In this document: one piece after another, positions 13,669-32,897 of the stretch | How the letters are laid out: every line of letters starts with the position of its first letter | Position numbering within the stretch: the first letter of the stretch is position 1 | NCBI GenBank assembly: GCA_005656395.1 | Contig: SRSI01000028.1 | Location: forward strand, 1,612,001 to 1,676,000 | DNA length: 64,000 nt | Source: Strongyloides papillosus | Taxonomy: Eukaryota > Nematoda > Chromadorea > Rhabditida > Strongyloididae | Direction of reading: 5' to 3' | Notes under the pieces: generated by a model | The model's database searches: none | The model's input: only the letters and a program-made list of their open reading frames with translations | What the model was told of the DNA's origin: nothing | Program-made: the position numbers and the translations under genes

Positions 13669-14868
13669 TTTCTTTAAAAAAATTTTTTTTCCGTATAATA
13701 GTTTAAAATTTATGGATGGAGAAAAACACTAACTCATTATATATTAATACACAAAAAAAGAATTTAAATTAATATTTAATTATTTATCGTTAATTCCCCA
13801 AGACACAAATGCTTAAAAAAGTATTATTTAACAAAAACAAAAAATAAGTACTACATTTTTTCAACAAATATATAAATAATGTATATATTTTGAAGAATTT
13901 GAAACTTTAATATTTGATAAAAAGTACAGTATTTTATTAAATAAAGTCGTTAAAATTTCGAATTAAACACAATTGTATTAAGATAATCCTATTAAATTAT
14001 CAAAATATTATTTAAAAATCTTTTGTTTTTATTATTTGGAAAAGACAAATTTTTAATGTAAAATAAATATTTACTATTATTCAATGGATTATTTATTGAA
14101 TAATTGAAAATAGGATAAGTCAGAAGTACTTTAAAAAACAGAAGAGCAAAAAAAACTTTATCGCTATTATTTCTTACTTAAATAATGTCAATGTATAAAA
14201 TTAATTTTTAATTCATTCTCTAATATGAGTTCATATTTAAAATAATAAATCTGAGAATGTAGAAATGTTAGTGAAGCATTTGAATCATGTTAAACTAATA
14301 TAAACAATGTATAGTTACAATTTAAAGGATTTGGCTTGGAAAAAATTCTTATTATTTAAATTATTCACCTAATTCAACTGAGATGAAAAGTAACAAAATT
14401 AAGAGTATAGAAAAATTTGAAAAAATTTAACTTTTAGAAGAATGTTCTATGCTCTTAAATATGAAGTTCTTCTTTATCCACCATACTCTTCAGGTTTAGC
14501 ACCTTCAGTTTTATTATCCATTGATGATGTATAATGTTAATAAAACACAGAGTCTTAACTAACTCAGGTTGAATGGAATCTGTCGTTTTGGAGTTTTTAT
14601 ATCCCTGAAAAGATATATTCTTCTCAGATGGAACTAAAATAAATCATCACGTTGTGTGGAATCCGATGAATCTAGTGATTTGTATATTAAATTAAATATA
14701 ACTTTTGTGACAGCGATTCCATTTTAAAATAAATTGATTTGAAAAAGCATTTATTTCTGAACAATTCAATAATAAATGCAGCAAATTAAATAAAGGAATA
14801 ATTATTGTATTTATTAAGATAGAATTAATTTTTTTTTTTGCGATTTCGATAAAAAAATTAGAAAAAAT
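13669..14868. other. Intergenic spacer with repeat copy 4
   Basis: Convergent genes end on either side. About 14305-14670 is copy 4 of the dispersed degenerate element. The remainder is AT-rich with AATAAA-type signals after the ssu-2 stop. Confidence 0.45.
14305..14670 (+). repeat. Dispersed degenerate element, copy 4
   Basis: On the plus strand the translation NLTFRRMFYALKYE (from 14424) aligns with NLTFRSTLYSLGYE of copy 1 and NLTFRSVLYSLRYE of copy 3. Upstream, ttattcacctaattcaactgag matches the reverse complement of copy 2 and copy 3 flanks. A second block, ESVVLEFLYP (about 14577), aligns with ESIAFRVFEP of copy 1. Stops break the frame. This copy is inverted relative to the other three. 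Confidence 0.55.
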
Positions 14869-20746
<5,878 letters not shown>

Positions 20747-23700
20747 TCCTTTGTATTAAAATATTCTAATATTAGAAAATTTATATAGGAAAAATAATTT
20801 TAGTATATAATTTTTTCAACAAAATAATACATGATCTCCCAGTAAATAGGGATGATACTTTGTTATTTTTAGAATTATTGTTTTTTTTAATAATTATTAT
20901 TTCTTAAGTATTTTTATTAAGGCAGATAATAAGAGTAATTAGGTATATATCGTTTGGTAGAAATATAGGTAAATGATTAGAAGTAATTAAATAATACCTA
21001 AAAATGGTTAATTAAAAAGTAAGATAATAATCACAAAATTCTGACAACTCCTTAATTATGTTATCAATCAAGTGTGTGAGAAAAATGGTAGCATAAATGG
21101 TATAAGAAAATGTCGTTTTAACCATGTGTATAATGTCAGAAAATTAATAACTTTTTTTATTATCTACTATTCATAATTATTTTTTTAATACTATTAAGAT
21201 GTTATTTAAATGTTTTATTAGTACAAAAAACAATTGTGATTAAGGAGAATGAGAATTATTAAATAATTCAACGTTTTTATAGGGTTTATTGGTTTTCAAA
21301 AAAAGACAAAAGAAAAGTATAAAACTGAAATATGGTGGATGATTTTAATAAAGATTTTAACAATAACCAAATGTAACAATATATATTAATAGGTGGCTTC
21401 AAAAGATTCTCTCATTTGGCAGGATGGTCCTTTGGACACGCCCCTTGTACTTGATATTAAAACATTCCTCATATATATTAAATTTAGGTGGCTGCTGTAG
21501 GTACCTCATCAATATGTACTACTATGACAATTAAAATAATACTAATCAGTAAAATGTAGAATATTTTAAAAAAATTATATCAAAAAAATGTAGACTAATT
21601 TTAATCAGTCAAACAAAAATAAAAAATAACTTGTTTTTTGGATTTGGTTTTATTTTTGCTTTTAATCAAATGGTACAAGTCAAAATATTTCTACTGCATG
21701 AAATTACAGATTTCTTGAAAGATAAGAATAAAAAATTTTTCTACTATGTTAAATATAAACAAAAAAAACTTAAAGAAAGGAGAGTGATGATGATGACCTC
21801 TGATATGATATGTTTATAAACTTAATATCGTTTTTTTAAAAATACTAATGATTTAAATAAACAAATAAAAGTGAAAACTTCTGTTTCATACTCTAAATCA
21901 ACAAATATCCACTTGTAATGTAATCTTGACAATCTAAATTAATTGTTGCAGGAATAGAATATTTTGTATGAATAAATGAAGGTAGAAATAAACCCTAGAA
22001 GTTTTTTGCGCAATCAGCAACATTGTTTTACAATTGAAGGCTTAATCAAAAGATAATGATCAAAGGAGGTAAAGCCGGCGATTAAGATAATGAGATCTTC
22101 AAATAGAGAAAAAATAAAATAATTAGTATTAGTATTTCATCTATTATACTTCAAATTCATGTATATACATAAGATTATACACTTAACAATGGCGGAACAT
22201 GCTTTAAAACAAGGAATGATAAACTTTTTATACTCTAATTTGTTATATTATTAGTACTTTTATCATAAAAAGTTGAAGTAACAGTTAATAATACATATTT
22301 GGTTGAGATCGAAAGAACAAAGTTTAAAAATAAGAATAAAGTTAAAAAAGTTTGGAGATGTAAAAATGAGGTAAAATAAATTTTTATATAATTGATATAT
22401 CGTTGTTAGGAAACAAATAATTATAAAAATCCTTACTTTAGAGTATAATATTTTTGTTGAAAGATTTTAATAATAATACTTTGGAGAACAAGCAAAACAA
22501 GTGGCGAAAATAATATGCATGAATGAATCTTTTTTTAACAGAATGAAGAAAGATTCTTTAAAATAATGGAGTAGTTTTAAACAATACATTTATGATGATA
22601 ACAATAAGAATTATGTAGTTTAAATTAACTTTGTAAATTTATATATCCATATATATAGTATAAAATTAAAATACTACTCATATTACCATAACATTTTTGG
22701 CATTTAACTCAATTATATAGTGTATATTTTTGGCATAGGTAAAAAGTGATCAACTATCAAAATTAGTTGATGCATATAATTTGATATATATTAAATTAAA
22801 GTACAATGAATGCAATATATTACATTATGCTAAACATGAACTTTTATCTCTATAAGGCATTGTAGGTGATCTTTATACGAAGAGTTAAAGGATTGTTTAT
22901 AATTTGTAGGCTTATAAAGTTGTCAATCAACCAATACACAATTTGATTTTAATCATCTTTTAAAACACGCAACAACAATGACAATCTTTAAAAATCATCT
23001 TTATTTATAGTAAGGGTAAATAAGCCAAAAAATATTAAGCTTAAAGATTATTGAAAGGTGTAAATTAGGCTTTAAAGACTGTTTTGAAGTGAAATTAAGA
23101 TTAAAAAATTAGATAAAAGAAATAATAAAATGGAGGAGGTTATAAAAAGTTAGATAATTGGTTTATGTTAATTAGGATGAAAAGAAATTTGTAATAAAAG
23201 TTAACATTAAACAAAACAAAGATTAATGTTTTTATTTTAAATAAAAATGTAAATCAACCTAACATATCTTTCTTGAGGTAGGTGAATTATTTATAATAAA
23301 AAAAATTTTAAAATTATGGGATATCATTAAGGATTATTTTAATTAAATTGTTTAACATGCTAATTTATGTATAACTTTTATGAATAGGTGATGTAAAAAA
23401 AGTAGTAGTAACGTAGGATGTATAATGAATAATTAGTGGATATAATTTTCATTTTGTGGCTAATAACAACGTTATTTCCGTGATTTTTATCAAAATTGAG
23501 GACAAAAAGTAAGAGTTGTAGAAAAAAGGTTAAAATAATTAGTTATAAAGAAATATAATATTTGAGGGTAAAAAAATAATATAAAATTTAAGAGGTAATA
23601 TTACATATGTCCTTAGAAAATAAAAATTTAACACCGTTAGATTGATAAAAATAAAAGGCAATTAAATGAAAGTGCCATTATTTGTTAATAAAGGTGTATT

Positions 23701-25488
23701 AAAGATGAAAGAGTATCATATTGTTAGTAAACGTGTTTATGCGATATAATGAATTAGATTTCGAAAATGACAATAAATACATCAACATTTGTTACTATCT
23801 ATTAGTTATCTGAATGATAGAATTACTACAATTTTTAAGAGTCCTCAATAATACTAATTTAATTAATTGTATTTTTATAAATAGGAAATATGAATGATTA
23901 TTTAATAGTGGAGAGTGTTATTTTTAGCAATAACTTATCAAAATATGACAATTCAATTTATTAAGATGGCATTAGAAATGAAGATTTTCAAAAGTATAAT
24001 ATGATTAGAAATAATTAATTTGTAATTGACAAATTAATATACAAAATCTTTATTAATACTTAAACTAATAAGATAAATAAAAATTACACTGTACATTCTT
24101 GAAATTAAAAAGAATGCAATTTTTTTAACATAAATCTTATCATGTGCCATACATCACGATTTTATATAAATACATGAAAGCCGCAATATTTTTCATCTAC
24201 ATCATATAACTAATAACAAAAATTCACAACTACTTATTAATTCATATTACCATTACTTTCATCCTAATAACATGCACCCTTTTTGGAAAGTATAAAAATA
24301 ATGTATAAATTTTTAAAAGTATCCAAATGTTACTACTACTAATGACATTGGTTTGCTATCTTAAGAGCATTGAAAGCATCTTCTACGAAAAATAAAATTC
24401 TTAAATATTCAAGATAATGACTTTTAAAAATTAATAATTTATTATGGCGTAAAAAAATAAATATAATTTATTTATTAAAATATTATTGTTTTTAAAAATC
24501 ATATTCTAATTATTAAAATTACATCTAGTATAACAATATTACACAATTTATCATATTTCAAGACATTTTGTACATTTATCTCCAATATATAAATTTAATC
24601 TCACTTTCATTACAAAAAAATTCTTTAATTTCAAATTCTCATAATGATTTATTAAAAAAAATGTCAACATGATTTATAATATTAAAATTTTTTATCAATT
24701 TTTATCTAAATTTCTCTTTTTTTAAAAGGAAAAATATAACAACAAAATATAATTATATATGTATATGCGTGGATGGATAATAAATTAAAATTATCTTAAA
24801 ACAAATTATATAAACGTTTAAAAAAATAGGTATGCTTTCTAATAAATTAACAAAAATTTATTTCAAGTTATAAAAATAATAAAAATTCCACATCTACAAT
24901 CCAATTTGTATGTTTTTTATCAAATTATTTTTTTAAATAGGAGAAAAAAACTAATAGTTTGATATTGGAACCAGTCAAAACTATTTGCATTACGTAACAT
25001 TTATTAAAGGATACTTTTTCCTCATTAAAATATCACATATACTTCCTATAAAAATGGATAAATTAAAACCAAGATAACAGGTTACACATATTTTGTAGTT
25101 TAATTAACTATAGGTAAATTTATCCTTTAAACTAATATTTAAATTGTGTATCACTTTTTTAATATGAAAAACAATGGAAAATAATTGTAAACATTAATTA
25201 TATTTCAATAGGTAAAAATTTTTAATATACAATTTCAAAAGGACATTTTTTAATTATTTATCCACACTTTTTGAATAGTAATTTTTGTACGCTACATGAA
25301 AAATGTGTACTTATTTATAATGAATAAAATTTTACTTGTAAAATATTTTTATATTAATTGTAATCAACAAATTTTTTATAAATGGAAAAATTTGGCTTAA
25401 TTTATGGGAAACGTCTATCATTACTTATTAAAGTGACAAACATAAATTATGTAAATGATTAAGATATATATAGTAGAATTCACACATT
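20747..25488. other. 4.7 kb intergenic spacer
   Basis: This region is AT-rich with no supported coding region. The only distinct stretch is about 21390-21520, which is clearly richer in G+C than its surroundings and is listed separately. Confidence 0.4.
21390..21520. promoter_or_regulatory. GC-rich island upstream of the collagen gene
   Basis: Roughly 650-770 bp upstream of the collagen start codon. It contains ggacacgccccttg, whose reverse complement includes ggggcgtg, a KLF/Sp-type GT box, and two copies of aggtggct about 96 bp apart. A chance 45-codon open frame runs through it on the plus strand. A promoter or enhancer element is the simplest guess; a 5' non-coding exon is another. Confidence 0.3.
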
Positions 25489-26749
25489 TTAATATGAATA
25501 AATTTCATTTAGCCTTTGACAACTTGGCATATATAATTTTTCAGCTCGAGCTTTTAATTGTGAATCTCGAAGAGCATTGGCACGCCAAATCATATGTTGT
25601 TCTGGAAAGGAAAAAATAAAAGAATTACTAATCATATAACTTACTTTCATTATTCTCTCTATAACATTTTATTCTTAAATCATTAATATACTCAGCTTCA
25701 ACATTTGCCTCTAATTGATTTAATTTACTACCGTACTGTGATATGAAATCTTCCTTAACGTAGTATGGAATTTTATGAGTTCTTGTGATACGTTCATACA
25801 CATATGGTTCTCTTCTTGTTATTGAGTATGGTGATTGATCCATGTAAAATTGTATAAGTATTCCAAATACAAAAAGTAAAAATAAAGGCACAAAATTTAT
25901 CATACTACTGAAGAAAGACTCCTCTGGATGGTGATGAAAATGTTGTTGACGACGGTTAAAACTCTGATTGCGACGATATTCCTGTGGTGCAAATCCACTT
26001 CTAAAAAACATATTAAATATATCCTCAGCCGTAAAGTCATTCTCAAAACCCCGTCCAACATCGTAATCATAGAAATTATTATCATTTCTGTGAGTTATAT
26101 TTGATGAATCCTCAGAACCATACATATCATAACGCTTTCTTTTATCTGGATCAGATAACACACCATATGCATTACCTAATGCTTTAAAAGCCTCTGTTGA
26201 ATTTGGAACTTTGCATTTATCAGGATGAAGTTTCAAAGCCAAAATTCTATAATTTTTTTTTAAAACTTTTAAATCAGCATCTTTGGGAACTTTAAGTACT
26301 TCATAATAATCTTTGCAATGGCGAATTCTATCAACTTCCTTAAATTCCTCATCTGTGTACTCCTTTTGTCTTGATTTGCTTCTATTTCTTATTGGTGATT
26401 TACTATTACTATGACGGTGTGATTTATTGGTATGGTGGCGATGATAAACATTACTCGTGGAATCTTCATAATGATCATGATGGGAGTATGTATTTGATGT
26501 TTCAGATGGTTCTGATGAGGATGTTTTGTCATCAGAAGGGGTATCTGTTGGGAAACCTATAGGATGGAAAGATAAAGTTATTGATTTTAATAAATAAAAT
26601 GTTATGGTACCTGAAATGTCACAGTCTGGATCAAGTCTCTGAGCTTTTACTAACAAACGCTTCATCTTTTCAAAATCTTTTTCCCGTAAAGCAATTGTTG
26701 CTTTTTTTAAACAAAGCTGAGCATCCTCTTTATTAGCTTCTCTTACCAT
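25489..26749 (-). CDS. dnj-1: DnaJ protein of the DNAJB12/DNAJB14 type, ER membrane
   Basis: Three exons, complement(25489-25601, 25645-26556, 26611-26749), give 387 residues, matching the 370-380 of vertebrate DNAJB12/14. The order is an N-terminal helical region (EANKEDAQLCLKKA...), a His/Ser-rich linker, a J domain at about 127-193 with the HPD triad at 157-159, a Gly/Phe-poor linker with His-rich stretch, one membrane span at about 266-285 (FVPLFLLFVFGILIQF), and a C-terminal DUF1977-type domain ending near CQRLNEIYSY. Family members sit in the ER membrane with the J domain facing the cytosol. They recruit Hsp70 for membrane-protein quality control and channel assembly. The gene symbol follows the presumed C. 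elegans orthologue and is less certain than the family. Confidence 0.87.
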
Positions 26750-29700
26750 TATTATTTATGTATAAATAAAAAAAAGATTTTGCAGGGGTAAAGAAATATT
26801 GATAGATACCTTCTATGTTTTAATTACAATATTTATTGTTTTTGAAAAAAAAATTTCAATCATTTAATTTTTATTCCAGTATGTTGTTACCCAGTAGTAT
26901 TTCAACAAATAATATTGTTACAACTTAAAATCTATAATCAAATAATGTGTTAAGAAAAAGAAAATTGACAATGACGAAAAAAAGGAAATAAGTAATGATA
27001 AATATAATAACACCTTTTGGGAAAAGTATTTAGAATGCACATATATGATAACGTCACACTAAGTAATAAATAATGTTAGATAACTAAAGGATAAAAAACT
27101 ATGATTTTGTTGTATATTGAGTTGACATTCACAGAAGGTTGTTCTGTTCCACAATAGAAACAATAAATCGTTTTAAGAGTGCAACCCAGTGATAAGAATT
27201 GAAATGTACATATAATGAATGTGATTATGTACAATATGTAAAGGAAGCTATTTAGGAACGTTTCTGTATGCTGAAATGATATTTTTCTAATTAGCTGTTT
27301 AGTTCTAATTAGTAGGTCACTAGTAAAATTAATGTGAAAAATTATAGATTAAAGTTTTATATTTTATCTTAAAACAATGCTTAGAACCTTTTATAATTAA
27401 AGTTTTTAAAATTTCTACAGCTTCTCCTGTACCACATTGTAAATTTAAATGCAAGTGCTATTAGAAAATTTTTATTAAATAGAAGGAAATATATATTAAG
27501 TTTATGTAAACATCTAAATTAATTAAATAAAATTTATAAATTTTCGTTAATAACATAATTATTGAGTTAAAGAAATTATAAAATAAAATAGATTTAATAA
27601 TTACTTGTATGTATAAGTTCGATAGCTTTCGAATAGTGTATATCTGTCTAAATTAAAAATTATATGCATAAAAAATATTTGTGAAATAGTAAAGTTTCTT
27701 GTATTAATAAAAAAATTAATTATAAATATGTTGGAAAAAAAGTAGCTTTAATTTACTATAAATAACCTATTTACTGAACTTTAAATAGACTAGGTGAACT
27801 CTTAATACTATTTGCACTATCCTCAAAGTACAAAATGCTTTTGATAACTCATTTCTATTCTTATTATAGTGATAATTTATTATAACACTAACCTTTAAGA
27901 AAAGAATGTTCTTTTAATAAATCAATGAAAAGTGTATTCAATAAACATTTTTTTATTATTTAATACCGTTATTTAAAAAAGAAATTTCATCGAAAATAAC
28001 CAACTTTATTTGTTATTTAATTTAAAAGTAGTAAAATATTATCAATAGGTATTTTAAAGGTAAATTCCTTAAAAACTTAAAATCTATATTATATTTGGGA
28101 CATACTACTCCATACCAGAAAAAAAAATAATGCAAATTGTTTTGCTATGGTATTTAAATATCATCACACACAAATATTTTATAAAAATAACGTTGGTGAT
28201 TAAGTGCAATAAAAGGAATACGTAATCATTTGATGGGTTTTTTTTAATTAAACGAATTAAAATATCTTTGGATATACAATTTAATCAAGAACAACATTTA
28301 TTTATTTTTTTTTGTGGGAAAAGTTAAATTAAAGCTTAGGATTTATAAATAAAAATATATGGGACTATTTAAATAAATTAAAAATGATTGTTTACAAATT
28401 GGATTGTTTAAATGGTTAAACATTAATATCACAGGTCATTTTCACAAATATATCCAGGTATATATATAACTTTATTGCCACTTTATAATAATTAATAAAG
28501 TTGAGATAATTATTTGTAGTGGAATAAACTTGAAATTAATAAACTTGTAAACTAGAACAATTTGTTTTATAGACTTTATTTTTTCAAACAAAAATTTATC
28601 GTGCTCCAATATAACAAGAGCAACTGAAATATACCTAAATAGGAAATAAAATTGAAAAGAGGAACGGCGAATTGAGTTTCATATGTTAAAAACCTTTTAT
28701 AAACATCAATCTTTATTATAAGATTCATCTCCATCACAAAGATGGATACTAAGCTATAATACTTGAGATAATAAATAATTTTCATTACAATTAATAATTT
28801 GTATTTAAACATATATATGTCATTTTAGAAAAATTGTCAATGTTTTCACTTTTTATATTAATTTTAATCTACTGAGATTATTTCTAATGTAAAAAATTTT
28901 TTTTAGACATTTTTAAAATAAAATATAAATTAATCTCGAATTTTATTAGATGATTAGATCTTTTTTCCAATAATGATATGCTTAGATCATCTCTATTGAT
29001 AAATTTAGAGTACATATATGTATAAAAAAACTAATATCTTTATTTATAAAAACGATCACTAACTTATCACGCTTTACAAACGTAATAGGAGTTATTTTGA
29101 CTTCATTTTGAAAAACCACATTTTCTCTAAAGTCTGAAAACCCCAAAACTACAGATTTCATGTCATCTACCTTGTCTTGGGTTTTGTGTTCTATAGAACA
29201 CATTACATCACCGAATAGATAATAATATGAAAGAGTTATATCTGGAAAATATGATGGATAAGGAAGAATTTTCTATCTCAGAGCATGTTACATGCTTCTA
29301 AAAGTTAAATTTCTTTAGATAATCATTAAATTCATTGTTTGATTACTTCTCATCTCAGTTTGATTAGGTGAATAACTTATACATTAGGATTTTTTTCTCG
29401 CTAAATTTTTAAAAATGATACTATATATTATTTATGTTGGTTAAACAAGGTTCAAATTTTCATTAACTCCTCTGACAGCTTCAAATTTTTTATATTCAGG
29501 TATGAATTCATGAAGGAAAACGACTTGAGAATTATCTTTTAATAAACATACAATTATTTATTGCAATGAAAATTTGACCTACATGACTCGTGAAATTTTT
29601 TTTGTTTGCTTTAAATGATATTCTTTGAAACACAATGAATTTAAGAAATAAAAAAAAGAACTTTATATGCAGTATATAATAGCAAACCAAAAAAATAATT

Positions 29701-31668
29701 ATTATTACATCATTTAATTGTTAGTGATAACACAAAAACTATAGAGTTAATTCAGTTTTTAGTTTTTTATATAAAAAATAATGTTAGAATTACACTATAT
29801 CATTGATTTTATATCACTCATATGTGCTATAATTTGGGTGGTTGGTATATTTGACCGTGGCATAATTTTAAAAAGGTTACAATATACAATAATTGTTTAA
29901 CTTTTAATAGTCTTATCAAAAAGACTGAGGTTCATTAATATATAATTGGATATATCCATTTCTTTACAGTGTGAAAAAAGATGGATTTTAAAATATCTTT
30001 TCCTGTAGTAATTTAAATTTTTAATTGATCGTATAAATAACTTTACTTTAATCGATTTAAAATCTTCTTTTTCATACTTTTTGTTACTTAGCGTAGAAGC
30101 TTTCCATCTATATGTATGAATATTTTTAATTTTGAGACCATTGATGTATTTGTAAACAATTTGTTTCAATTATGGTACAAATATTAATCAGTAATTTGAA
30201 ACAGGATTAAGTGATTATTATTAAACTGGAATCCTAGCAACTTTTCGAATTGATAGACTGAAAGTAGCCTAGAAAGTGCTTTAATTGTTATCATTTAATA
30301 TAAAAATTTGAAAACATCCTTTAAATAGAATAATGCCTTTATACTTAATATATATTCTCGAGACTGTGCAAAAAGAAGATTTATACAACTAGTAGGTGGA
30401 TGATAAAACTAGAATAATCAGAAACACTTGATTATTAAAATATCACTTTATGTGATAATCTACATAGATATAAATAATTTTTTACATCATTCCTATAATT
30501 GAATCCCTCTGTTAGAAAATATATGTATTTGAAAATTTTTGGAGATAATTTTACATAAAAAAGCAAACTTGTTATTACTATTTTTTAATTTTCAATAATG
30601 AAAAATGGTTTCTTGTTAAACTTTTTTTTAATGTAATGTCTTTTATTTAATGTGTCTTTTGATGTAATTCTTGAACTTTATGGTAGCCATTAACTTATTT
30701 TATTATTACTTCCATAAAAATACCACATACATTCTGAATGACTTTAGGAAAAAAAGTACTTTATCATTTTTTAATAATATTTTCGTTAAAATTGACATTA
30801 GAATATTTAATGAAAATTAGCTATTATCTATAAAAATAACATATATTTTAGTAGTTAAATAAGCGTATTTAAAATGTATAAGTCATTCATTATAAAACTT
30901 TTAAATAATCATCTTCCATTTCAATAATTGTTATTTTTACATGATATTAAAAGGAGAATTTGGATGCCCTTATTTTTTTTATCTTTTTATAATGATATAC
31001 CATTCATCACAACACCAACGCATAATAGTATACTTTAATAATTGTTCCATTTTTATGAAAGAAAACTAATAAATAAAGAAAAATATCATAACTTCTGATG
31101 TATTTGTTTTTATCACAAAAACCCCGAAAAAGTTTATAATATTTTCAAAAACGGTAATTGATGGTAATACAAGAGCAAGTAAAAAAATTGACATCAATTT
31201 GAATATATTATCAACTAAAAATTTTTTATAAAATTTCGTTTTAAGCTAGTTCTTTTTACAAATAACACTTCATGCTTAGATACCTGGTAACACAGGACCG
31301 GATGGATTTGTGAAACATAAATGTTATGGTTATTGACCACAATATCCAGAAAACTAGATTTACAAAAGTTAAAAGTATTGTTAATAAAAATGATTATTCC
31401 ATATAACGGTTCTTTGAAAGCTTACTCAATCATAGTAATAATTTTATTCTCACAATAAAAATCTCTCCTACCATTGTACATCAAAACTTTTCCCTTTCTA
31501 TCACATAATCATTAAATATTTCAAATAAATAATAAAATTACGTATATCATGATTTATAAATATATTATTTGAAACTATTTTTGTATATTATATATTATTA
31601 ATAACCGTCCATCTATTATTGTGGACATTTTTCTTTATTTAAAACTTTTCCCCAAATTAACTCTGATA
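26750..31668. other. 4.9 kb intergenic spacer with repeat copy 2
   Basis: AT-rich. It contains copy 2 of the dispersed element (about 28990-29440) and a very short collagen-like scrap at 31280-31336. The short frames near 28.6-30.2 kb have no recognisable features and are probably chance. Confidence 0.4.
28990..29440 (-). repeat. Dispersed degenerate element, copy 2
   Basis: Shares gattacttctcatctcagt and gatactatatattattta with copies 1 and 3 in the same orientation. Its minus-strand translation includes NLTFRSM followed by stops, and a 73-codon open stretch (28982-29203) containing KSVVLGFSDFRENVVF, which aligns with ESIAFRVFEPLRRCIL of copy 1. It is a relic of coding sequence. Confidence 0.6.
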
Positions 31669-31812
31669 ATGTTATTTTTAATAACAATATCAACTTTTAG
31701 TCAAGCACTAATTGTTACTTATAAAAATAGTTTTATTATAGAGTTATGTCAATTAGATTACCATTGTCAAAATTTTATTTTTGATCTAGTTGGAAATGAT
31801 AATTGCAGATAG
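31669..31812 (+). CDS. Possible small secreted Cys-containing peptide
   Basis: The 47-codon frame begins MLFLITISTFSQA, a good signal peptide, followed by a short tail with three cysteines (ELC, YHC, DNC) and a TAG stop. It lies 160 bp upstream of, and on the same strand as, another small secreted gene. No donor site follows the third cysteine, so the frame would be complete in one exon. Short hydrophobic frames arise easily in this AT-rich DNA, so the call is weak. Confidence 0.3.
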   Translation: MLFLITISTFSQALIVTYKNSFIIELCQLDYHCQNFIFDLVGNDNCR

Positions 31813-31974
31813 ACTACCTTTTAGTTACAGTTATCATTTAATAATAAAAATTTTCTATTTCCTTCATTAAATATTAATATATTATTCTTTTTTTAGACCT
31901 AAAAATAATATTAATATTATTTCATTATTTTACTACTCTCTATCTAAATTTTTTTTTGAACGTACCTTTTTATA

Positions 31975-32421
31975 ATGATTATCAAATTATCTTTGGTACT
32001 CATTTTTTTTGTTTCTTTAACTCAAGTACTATTTAGTTGTGCTCCACCAGGTTTCGTTCCAAGTCAAGATCCAAGTAAGTGTAATATCTATTTAATTTTA
32101 CTATTGATAATTTTTTAAGCTAATGTTAATGCAAGATGCTCAGATTTAATTTTGTATCCTGTTAGTGCCGTCGACCAAAGTGATCAATATAGATTTGATT
32201 ATTCGGATGTTTCTTTTGGTAATACACATAATCAAGGAGCTACAGTTGCAATAACATGTACAGCTGGTGGACAATTAGCCACAGTAGAAGGATATGATCA
32301 ACAAAGATCTTCAATTACTGCTGCACCAACGATTATTGCTACATGTACAAATGTTGGTGGATCACAATATACCTGGACAATATTGGGAAGAATTCTTCAA
32401 TTTGTTGACTGCCGATTTTAA
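31975..32421 (+). CDS. Small secreted protein resembling the nematode C6 domain
   Basis: Two exons (31975-32074 and 32120-32421) encode 133 residues; the 45-bp intron has GT/AG ends and keeps frame. A signal peptide (IIKLSLVLIFFVSLTQVLFS) is followed by CAPPG, then five more cysteines or so across a domain with VAITCTAGG, IIATCTNVGG and a terminal VDCRF. The spacing of the VxxTC, ATC...G..YTW and final V.C elements is like the nematode C6 module (PF01681), found in small secreted or surface proteins of unknown role. The family match is from pattern memory and is not certain; the gene structure itself is well supported. Confidence 0.7.
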
Positions 32422-32897
32422 AACGATACTTTCAAAAAAAGATTACTTATTATATGTAACATAATGATATTAAAAATTGAAGCTTATGTAGATGATTGTC
32501 CTTTTAATTAAAATTTAAAAAAATTACTTTGTTTAATAATATATTTTATAAAAATATATCTATGGACATCTAACCTACATTATACACCTTTTTACTTTTA
32601 TTATCTTTACTTTTTTCGCAAAAAAAAAGATATGGTAGAATAAAAATTGTAAATGAGAATGAAATTTTTATTGAATTAAAAACAGTTACACTTAATGACA
32701 TAATTTTATTTTGAAAATCTTATTATTATTAATTTTGAGGTGTGTTAAAATATATCAGATACAATTACACATCTTTCCGACATCATTTATTGTCTCTTTG
32801 TCAAAAAAAAAGAATCTCACAGTATTAAATTTTTGTTCTTGAAAAAAAATTTTTTTGGTGACATCTTGTATTATCTATTTCTTTATTAAAAATTAAT
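32422..32897. other. Convergent intergenic region
   Basis: Holds the 3' ends of the secreted protein gene (+) and the neuropeptide gene (-). Nothing else was seen. Confidence 0.35.

Noticed and set aside
28424..28440. tatcacag, a miR-2-family-like seed
   Set aside because: The following bases do not match and no hairpin arm is visible.
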